This document shows, piece by piece, positions 6,268 to 10,269 of a stretch of DNA of 10,269 nucleotides. Each line of letters opens with the position of its first letter. Position 1 is the first letter of the stretch. Position numbers and translations under genes: made by a program. The notes under the pieces are model-generated. The model did not search any database. It saw only the letters and a list, made by a program, of their open reading frames with translations, and was not told the origin of the DNA. Source of the stretch: DASWIV01 sp036397475 (GTDB lineage: Bacteria > JAJVIF01 > JAPKYR01); assembly GCA_036397475.1 (NCBI GenBank), contig DASWIV010000206.1, positions 1-10,269 on the forward strand, written 5' to 3'.

Positions 6268-6786
6268 TTGGTATGCCGGGTGCCGCCGACAAACGTCCAG
6301 AGAAATGTGACAATACCTGCCAGACTTACCAGTTTGTCGGCGATATTCTTTCTGATAATCGATGCGGACATGACAACTGGGGATGCAGGGAACAATTTCG
6401 TTTCTGGGTTAAGCAGATACCCGTATATAGTCATATCCGCGAAACGGTTCATGGACTGGAAACGCCTGAGGCAGGATGGCTATGAATAGGAAGTGTATGA
6501 CCGTGCGGTATCTATTTTAGCAGCACATGAATTTGGTCATTATCTTGACCTGACCCGACGTAGTTTCAACGCATAGAGTGGTACAGGGACAATTCTCGAC
6601 AGCCATTGCCACGGTGACAACGGGTACTGCCTGATGCAGCAGTCGAATGTCGATGCGGTAAATTGCGTCACGATAGTTGAAGCGGCGAACCGCCTTTATG
6701 ACAGGGAGAGGTGGCTTTGTCCCGACTGCGCGGCTGAGATCTATTTCAGGAAACAGGAACTTGTGGAAGCCGGATATATCTGGTAA
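6268..6786 (+). pseudogene. Decayed archaemetzincin-type zinc metalloprotease (peptidase M54-like)
   Basis: One frame, read from about 6250 to the TAA at 6784-6786, keeps the whole family signature. It has a strand like IIDADMTTGDAGNNFVSGLS, then HEFGH (6526-6540) as the zinc site, HCHGDNGYCLMQ (6604-6639) as the Cys-rich part with the conserved Met, and CPDC about 39 codons later. Archaemetzincins have HExxHxxGxxx...C(x4)CxM...CxxC, so the match is specific. Two in-frame TAG codons break it, at 6487-6489 before the zinc helix and at 6574-6576 after it. No good start exists: the only early candidate is a TTG at 6268 without a ribosome site, and the usual N-terminal part appears missing. The 5' end adjoins the thiS promoter on the opposite strand, so it may have been truncated by a rearrangement. 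Readthrough of the TAGs is a less likely alternative. Confidence 0.75.
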
Positions 6787-6918
6787 TGAAGTCCCGGATC
6801 TCCAGAAAATTAAAAATATTCAATGGCTGAACCTATGGCGAATCGGTCACTAATGTTATATATTTAGCCTTGTAAATCTTTTCACCTGCAATATTTCGCT
6901 AATTTAGAAGGAGTACTT

Positions 6919-7644
6919 ATGTCTACCTCGCAAGCCAGAATTAAAGGGATACTAACCTTTCTGATAATCGCGTCCGCCATTTTCGCGGTGGCTGCGTACG
7001 GAATTAAAGAAACAACCCAGAAACTGGATAATGCCCCGGTCATTTCCGAAAATCCAGATGGTCATTCATGTTCGATGGATAGCATGAATTCAGGAAGCGG
7101 CCAGTGCATGTCAGAACAGGAACAGCTGGAAGCGTATGTAAAAGGCCATAGCTCTGATAAAGACCAGATAGCATCGTCGGAGCATTCGTGCTGTTCATCC
7201 GGCGGCAGTACCCCTGTGGTTCAGGCAGTAAACGTGGATTGCGGTGATAACTGCGCAACCGAAGGCGGAAAGCATCTGCTGACGGCATTATTGACCAGTT
7301 TTGGCGAGCCCCGGGAATCCGAGGATGGAGTAACGGAATATCCGGAGGAAAGCTATAAATCCCTTTACAATGCCCTGTATGTGGATTATGTAGACCAGTA
7401 CGGCAAGCCGGACATTAAGGCATTCGTTCATATGACAGATGAGGATTGCACAGAAGAATGTTTCAACGCTTGTACCGCTTTCCTGGTATCGCTGACCGAG
7501 CATTGCAGCGAAGGCTCAATGACTGAGTGTCCGTATTCAGACACTAAAATGACAGACGAGAACGCTCGGTATGAGATGTTCGTGAACGCCGTGAACGATG
7601 TGCTGGTAGTGAATTCAGATACAGAGACGGACACGAATTCATAA
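6919..7644 (+). CDS. Cys-rich, membrane-anchored protein of unknown function
   Basis: A 241-residue protein that I do not recognise. It starts at ATG 6919 with AAGGAG about 5 nt upstream. Residues 11-28 form an uncleaved signal anchor (ILTFLIIASAIFAVAAYG, no lipobox), so the rest should face the periplasm or outside. Eleven Cys are spread as C51, C63, C91-C92, C108, C112, C177, C181, C185, C196 and C204. The CX3C (108-112) and CX3CX3C (177-185) patterns and nearby His residues (HSC, HSCC) suggest metal binding or disulfides. The N-terminal half is Ser/Gly/Asp-rich and probably disordered. The part from about 118 to 230 looks folded and helical. It is a single-gene unit: a dedicated terminator follows 26 nt after the stop, and a TGTTATATA extended -10-like element lies near 6854-6862. 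Heavy-metal or thiol chemistry at the membrane is a guess. Confidence 0.75.
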   Translation: MSTSQARIKGILTFLIIASAIFAVAAYGIKETTQKLDNAPVISENPDGHSCSMDSMNSGSGQCMSEQEQLEAYVKGHSSDKDQIASSEHSCCSSGGSTPVVQAVNVDCGDNCATEGGKHLLTALLTSFGEPRESEDGVTEYPEESYKSLYNALYVDYVDQYGKPDIKAFVHMTDEDCTEECFNACTAFLVSLTEHCSEGSMTECPYSDTKMTDENARYEMFVNAVNDVLVVNSDTETDTNS

Positions 7645-7670
7645 AAAAGTATTACAGGAATGAAATTATG

Positions 7671-7695
7671 GCCGGTAGAAATACCGGCTTTTTTT
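7671..7695 (+). terminator. Rho-independent terminator of the Cys-rich gene
   Basis: A perfect 7-bp stem (GCCGGTA 7671-7677 with TACCGGC 7682-7688) closes a GAAA tetraloop and is followed by seven T (7689-7695). It lies 26 nt after the preceding stop codon. Confidence 0.92.
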
Positions 7696-7728
7696 ATGAG
7701 TTTGCACACACAAACCATGCTACCACAT

Positions 7729-7843
7729 AACAGGCTTGTAGCATTGACAAATTTATTTGTCAGTGCCCGGGTGTAAAATATGATAATAACTCGGGGAATA
7801 ACTATTTATCCTGAAGAGGGTATATCATGAGAAAATTCTTAAA
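7729..7843 (+). repeat. Tandem direct repeat, copy 1 (promoter, ribosome site, first codons)
   Basis: About 115 bp starting AACAGGCTTGTAGC and ending in the sixth codon of a gene start (ATG at 7827). It is repeated immediately as copy 2. The copies differ by one A in an A-run (4 here, 5 in copy 2) and by two to three bases near 7789-7793. The duplication took in the regulatory region and start of the M48 protease gene. Confidence 0.95.
7745..7784 (+). promoter_or_regulatory. Upstream copy of dyad operator and promoter (16-bp spacer)
   Basis: An 18-bp perfect dyad, TGACAAAT-TT-ATTTGTCA (7745-7762), ends in TTGTCA (7757-7762), which serves as a -35. TATGAT follows (7779-7784) after a 16-bp spacer. 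The dyad thus covers the -35 and could be a repressor site. The shorter spacer suggests this copy is the weaker promoter. Confidence 0.6.
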
Positions 7844-7856
7844 AACAGGCTTGTAG
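7827..7856 (+). other. Nine-residue leader ORF made by the duplication
   Basis: The copied start codon, with its AGAGGG ribosome site 6 nt upstream, reads MRKFLKTGL and stops at TAG (7854-7856), four bases before the second dyad. The first five residues equal those of the M48 protein. It is probably a by-product of the duplication and would be translated if copy 1 promoter is active. Confidence 0.5.
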
Positions 7857-7958
7857 CATTGACAAATTTATTTGTCAGTGCCCGGGTGTAAAAATATGAT
7901 AATAATTGGGGGAATAACTATTTATCCTGAAGAGGGTATATCATGAGAAAATTCTTAA
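7844..7958 (+). repeat. Tandem direct repeat, copy 2 (in use by the M48 gene)
   Basis: The second unit of the tandem duplication, directly adjoining copy 1. It carries the promoter, the ribosome site and codons 1-5 of the intact M48 metalloprotease gene. Near-identity of the copies points to a recent event or ongoing homogenisation. Confidence 0.95.
7860..7900 (+). promoter_or_regulatory. Dyad operator and promoter of the M48 gene (17-bp spacer)
   Basis: The dyad TGACAAAT-TT-ATTTGTCA (7860-7877) overlaps the -35 TTGTCA (7872-7877). TATGAT (7895-7900) follows at the optimal 17-bp spacing because of one extra A compared with copy 1. This is a strong-looking sigma70 promoter with a likely repressor site on its -35 element. 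Confidence 0.65.
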
Positions 7959-8797
7959 TTCTGGTATCGGTCATTGTTATTTCGATGCTGCTCCCGATCT
8001 CTGCTCATGCCATTAACCTCATCTCCACGGAAATGGAGATCGAGATCGGGCGATCGGTCAGGGACGATGTGCTGGATGAATACGATGAGTGGACCCGTCC
8101 GGAAGATGTCCAGCTGGTCAACACACTGACGTCGCGGCTTCTGGAATTCACCACAAGGGAAGGGATCGACTACGAATTCCATATTATTGAATCCGATGAA
8201 ATAAACGCGTTCGCCGCACCGGGAGGATTTATTTTTCTTACTACCGGAATTCTTGATTTTACAAACCGTGATCCCGCGATGATAGCGGGCGTCCTTGCCC
8301 ATGAGATCGGGCATGTCGAGAGGAAGCATGGCCGCGACAGGATGCAGGACGCGCTATTAAGGCAGCTTGGATTTTCCATTCTACTTGGAGCGTTCGACAT
8401 GGATGAAGAGGCGGTACAGATCGCGGCCGGGGTTGCATTGGTCCTGGTGGAGCAGGGATATTCCAGGGAGGATGAGTATGACGCCGACAGGATAGGTGTG
8501 AAATTGACGTACCTGTCGGGATGGTATCCGTCGGATGGCCTGATCTCTTTTCTGGATAAACTGGACAAGGAAATTCCGGGTAATGACGATCTTGGGGAAG
8601 TAGGGCAGTGGTTCTCATCGCATCCGGAAACAGCTCGGAGGGTGATGTTCGCGAATGAGTATCTGGACGAGGTTTCAGGGGATTATGTGTTCAGCGAATA
8701 CCCGCTTCCCGAAGCTCCCCCGCCTCCAGATAAAGAAGAGGAAGCGATCGATAAGCCCGAAAGCACCGAAAGGCATGTAATCTGGGAAAGAAAGTAG
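7943..8797 (+). CDS. Secreted M48-family zinc metalloprotease (BepA/LoiP-like)
   Basis: A 284-residue protein with a cleavable signal peptide (residues 1-23, SAHA then INLIS) and a single M48 domain. The zinc helix is HEIGH (His120, Glu121, His124) within AGVLAHEIGHVERKHG. The third ligand is probably Glu178 in SREDEYDADRIG (174-185), and the SSHPET block near 225-230 is also typical. It ends in a Pro/Glu-rich tail (256-275). Without TPR repeats it resembles the short periplasmic M48 proteases that clear misfolded outer-membrane proteins, but the substrate is unknown. The start ATG 7943 has AGAGGG 6 nt upstream. Expression is set by the duplicated promoter region. The stop TAG is followed one codon later by an in-frame TAA. 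Confidence 0.93.
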   Translation: MRKFLILVSVIVISMLLPISAHAINLISTEMEIEIGRSVRDDVLDEYDEWTRPEDVQLVNTLTSRLLEFTTREGIDYEFHIIESDEINAFAAPGGFIFLTTGILDFTNRDPAMIAGVLAHEIGHVERKHGRDRMQDALLRQLGFSILLGAFDMDEEAVQIAAGVALVLVEQGYSREDEYDADRIGVKLTYLSGWYPSDGLISFLDKLDKEIPGNDDLGEVGQWFSSHPETARRVMFANEYLDEVSGDYVFSEYPLPEAPPPPDKEEEAIDKPESTERHVIWERK

Positions 8798-8846
8798 ACT
8801 TAACGCTAAACTGACAATCTGGTATATAGAGACAGGAGGTAATGAA

Positions 8847-9026
8847 ATGTATCGAAGATTATTACTTTTAATGGCATTTCTGGTATTGGCTTTTGGTTTT
8901 CCTGCTCCTTCAGCCGGACAGCCTGGTGAAATTAATGCCTCTTACTTCACCTTAGGATTATCGGATGGATCGATTGTGGTCATAGACAGCAACGAGCAGT
9001 CGTGGGGGAGTAGTGTATCAAGATAG
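8847..9026 (+). CDS. Short signal-peptide protein, possibly the 5' remnant of a longer gene
   Basis: A 59-residue frame with an excellent ribosome site (AGGAGG 8834-8839, 7 nt before ATG 8847). A clear signal peptide (MYRRLLLLMAFLVLAFGFPAPSA, residues 1-23) precedes only 36 mature residues. These include LGLSDGSIVVIDSNEQSWGS, which reads like the first strands of a beta-rich secreted protein. The stop is TAG (9024-9026). The same frame stays open after it with protein-like codons (ITPTQRYYIQTPVFSDSAVV) for about 25 codons, until it meets the 3' end of the convergent lipoprotein gene. It may therefore be a truncated pseudogene rather than a true small protein. It starts 49 bp after the M48 gene and is probably on the same transcript. 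Confidence 0.6.
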   Translation: MYRRLLLLMAFLVLAFGFPAPSAGQPGEINASYFTLGLSDGSIVVIDSNEQSWGSSVSR

Positions 9027-9103
9027 ATTACTCCAACGCAGAGATACTACATACAGACCCCGGTTTTTTCTGATTCAGCTGTAGTTGAAAATACGAGTTC
9101 AAA

Positions 9104-9880
9104 TTATTCTTCGGTCGCCAATGTTTCGGCGGTCCATTCATTCAGAATGTCCTTCACATGCTGGAGTTCTTCCGGAATTTCACCGCCGGGCGGGACTGTC
9201 TTTGCGATCTCATAATCTATCGGACGTTCTGAGTCTACATCGATGCCATAAGATGGGATCGTCATCGCAAATATGTAATCGAAGTCTTCTGAGACCGGAC
9301 GTTTGCCTTTCTCGATCCCCTCGAATTCCTCGTGGTTAAAGAAGTAATCACTGTGTTCATCGATATAATTCAGGAGCGAGATGTAGTCAATTTCGTTGGG
9401 AAGCCGGGCATAGTATTCATGACCGGTGAACGAGTCCTTGCATTCGGCGACAAGTCTGCTGAACGGCGCGGAAGGGATATACTGAAAAATGGAGTGAGTG
9501 ATCGAGCGCGATTCCGGATCGCGTCGTTCCCATACCAGGAACCTGAATGTTCCGGTCCAGTCGAGTGAGGTAATTTCACGGTACATCTCCCTCGTCATGG
9601 GTTCAACGATCGGGAATTCCGCTTCCGGACCCGGTTCGTTCGGATCATCGACTTTTTCCGGATGCCAGAATGGATCGGCCAGTTGTTCTTCTGTCGGTTC
9701 AAGATCGGGATCGATACTGCCGTGTGGAAGGACTCCATCGAAATCTTCTCCCTGCGATTCCTCAGTGACCACGGTATTCTTATTATCGTCAGCGGGACCG
9801 GAATCGGAAGGCTGCCCTGAGCATCCGATGGACAGCAGAATCAGGGAGAGTGTGAATAAAGGACTAAATAAACTGCGCAT
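9104..9880 (-). CDS. Putative lipoprotein of unknown function
   Basis: A 258-residue protein that begins with a lipoprotein signal: MRSLF, a hydrophobic run (8-19) and SIGC with Cys20 as the lipidation site, slightly off the LAGC consensus. An acidic, low-complexity linker (21-90) follows, rich in Asp, Glu and Pro. A folded part (about 95-258) is rich in aromatic and acidic residues (for example DWTGTFRFLVWERRD). No catalytic motif or family is recognised. The start ATG 9880 has a weak ribosome site (GAGTG about 9 nt upstream). Upstream there is only the terminator of the next minus-strand gene and a TATACT -10-like element, so it is likely its own unit. It is convergent with the short secreted ORF at 8847-9026. 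Confidence 0.85.
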   Translation of the reverse strand: MRSLFSPLFTLSLILLSIGCSGQPSDSGPADDNKNTVVTEESQGEDFDGVLPHGSIDPDLEPTEEQLADPFWHPEKVDDPNEPGPEAEFPIVEPMTREMYREITSLDWTGTFRFLVWERRDPESRSITHSIFQYIPSAPFSRLVAECKDSFTGHEYYARLPNEIDYISLLNYIDEHSDYFFNHEEFEGIEKGKRPVSEDFDYIFAMTIPSYGIDVDSERPIDYEIAKTVPPGGEIPEELQHVKDILNEWTAETLATEE

Positions 9881-9922
9881 TGCAAAAACACTCGCTTGAT
9901 ATGAATGAAATCAGTATAGAAT

Positions 9923-9950
9923 GCAAAAACCCGCATGTAAAATGCGGGTT
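9923..9950 (-). terminator. Rho-independent terminator of the right-edge gene
   Basis: A 9-bp perfect stem (AACCCGCAT 9928-9936 with ATGCGGGTT 9942-9950) has a 5-nt loop. On the minus strand the stem runs into a five-T run. It lies 24 nt after the stop codon of the right-edge gene. Confidence 0.9.
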
Positions 9951-9973
9951 GCGTAGTCTATCCCGGAATATTT

Positions 9974-10269
9974 TTACCAGACCTGGCTTGGGGGAATCCA
10001 GTCGCCTTCAGGACCGCCAAACGCCCCCATTTCAGTCCCATCGTCAGCGCCCTGCGATACCTGGGTGTTGGTCGGATGATAGAAGGTGTCGCCGGGGGTC
10101 ATATCGAATGCCGGATCGATATCCTGGTAATTCTGGTAACTGCCTGTACCTGCGGAGCACTGGTTTATGTAACCGGAGCTCCACTGGTATCCATTTGCAC
10201 CCGGAGGAAGAGGTTTTCCAAGGCTGAAGCAGTCGGAATAATCCATCGGTTGCGGAGAAGGTCCCGGAT
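9974..10269 (-). CDS. C-terminal part of a secreted, probably beta-helix repeat protein (5' end outside window)
   Basis: About 98 codons are visible, and the frame is open to the right edge, so the start lies outside. The segment is rich in Gly, Ser, Tyr, Asn and Pro with few Lys. It includes two Cys (in YSDCFSLG and NQCSAGTG), DIDPAFDMTPGDTFYH, and DDGTEMGAFGGPEGDW near the end. A D-DG---(D/E)MGA(F/Y)GGP motif close to the C-terminus is common in right-handed parallel beta-helix (pectate-lyase-fold) surface proteins. The assignment rests on that motif and on composition. No sorting domain follows: the protein ends 7 residues later (IPPSQVW). Confidence 0.65.
   Translation of the reverse strand, partial: PGPSPQPMDYSDCFSLGKPLPPGANGYQWSSGYINQCSAGTGSYQNYQDIDPAFDMTPGDTFYHPTNTQVSQGADDGTEMGAFGGPEGDWIPPSQVW

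Noticed and set aside
6171..6452. Minus-strand frame upstream of the thiS riboswitch with a hydrophobic stretch
   Set aside because: It is the antisense of the protease remnant and overlaps the riboswitch and promoter, with no ribosome site or family signal.
6268..6786. Pyrrolysine-containing active protease as the main call
   Set aside because: No start or ribosome site, a missing N-terminal part, and genuine TAG stops at thiS and the M48 gene make decay the better explanation.
8800..8828. Possible promoter TTAACG-17-TATATA before the 59-codon ORF
   Set aside because: The expected transcription start would fall within the AGGAGG ribosome site, leaving no usable leader; co-transcription with the M48 gene is simpler.
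1..10269. CRISPR arrays, tRNA or rRNA genes, insertion sequences, prophage or defence genes
   Set aside because: No repeat-spacer pattern, cloverleaf, transposase motif or phage-type gene was seen on either strand; the only direct repeat is the two-copy promoter module.

Overview
The window is about 50% GC and holds a thiamine (vitamin B1) biosynthesis region on the minus strand (positions 1 to about 6250). It is followed by a mixed set of envelope or secreted protein genes and gene remnants (about 6250 to 10269). A lipoprotein with a lipobox, a secreted M48 protease and the tail of a probable beta-helix surface protein suggest a diderm bacterium. I cannot assign a phylum from the sequence alone.

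The thiamine region is read right to left. It starts with a sigma70-like promoter (6226-6254) and a TPP riboswitch aptamer (6112-6198). An attenuator hairpin with a T6 tract then ends exactly at the thiS start codon. Next come thiS (sulfur carrier), a four-helix membrane protein of unknown function and thiG (thiazole synthase). A probable plus-strand ORF (4085-4501) lies against the direction of the cluster. After it come thiC (HMP-P synthase), a winged-helix regulator started by TTG, and a rho-independent terminator (2196-2230). Beyond the terminator are a ThiF/MoeB-type adenylyltransferase and thiL. The thiL frame does not stop at the usual ThiL C-terminus. It runs on into what looks like the N-terminus of TsaE, the tRNA t6A-synthesis ATPase, and leaves the window at position 1. 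ThiF activates ThiS, ThiG builds the thiazole, ThiC makes the pyrimidine and ThiL makes the final TPP. The enzyme supplying dehydroglycine (ThiH or ThiO), ThiD and ThiE are not in the window.

The right half begins with a decayed archaemetzincin-type zinc protease (6268-6786, plus strand). Its frame carries the full HExxH...C...C...CxxC signature but two in-frame TAG codons. A Cys-rich membrane-anchored protein (6919-7644) with a clean terminator follows. Then comes a tandem 115-bp duplication of a promoter/operator/ribosome-site/start-codon module in front of a secreted M48 metalloprotease (7943-8797). A 59-codon signal-peptide ORF (8847-9026) looks like a gene cut short, again by TAG. A minus-strand lipoprotein (9104-9880), a terminator and the C-terminal end of a probable beta-helix protein close the window.

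The most notable items are the ThiL-TsaE junction with its C7 tract, the duplicated self-contained promoter module, the TAG-interrupted zinc protease, and the orphan membrane protein inside the thiS-thiG unit.
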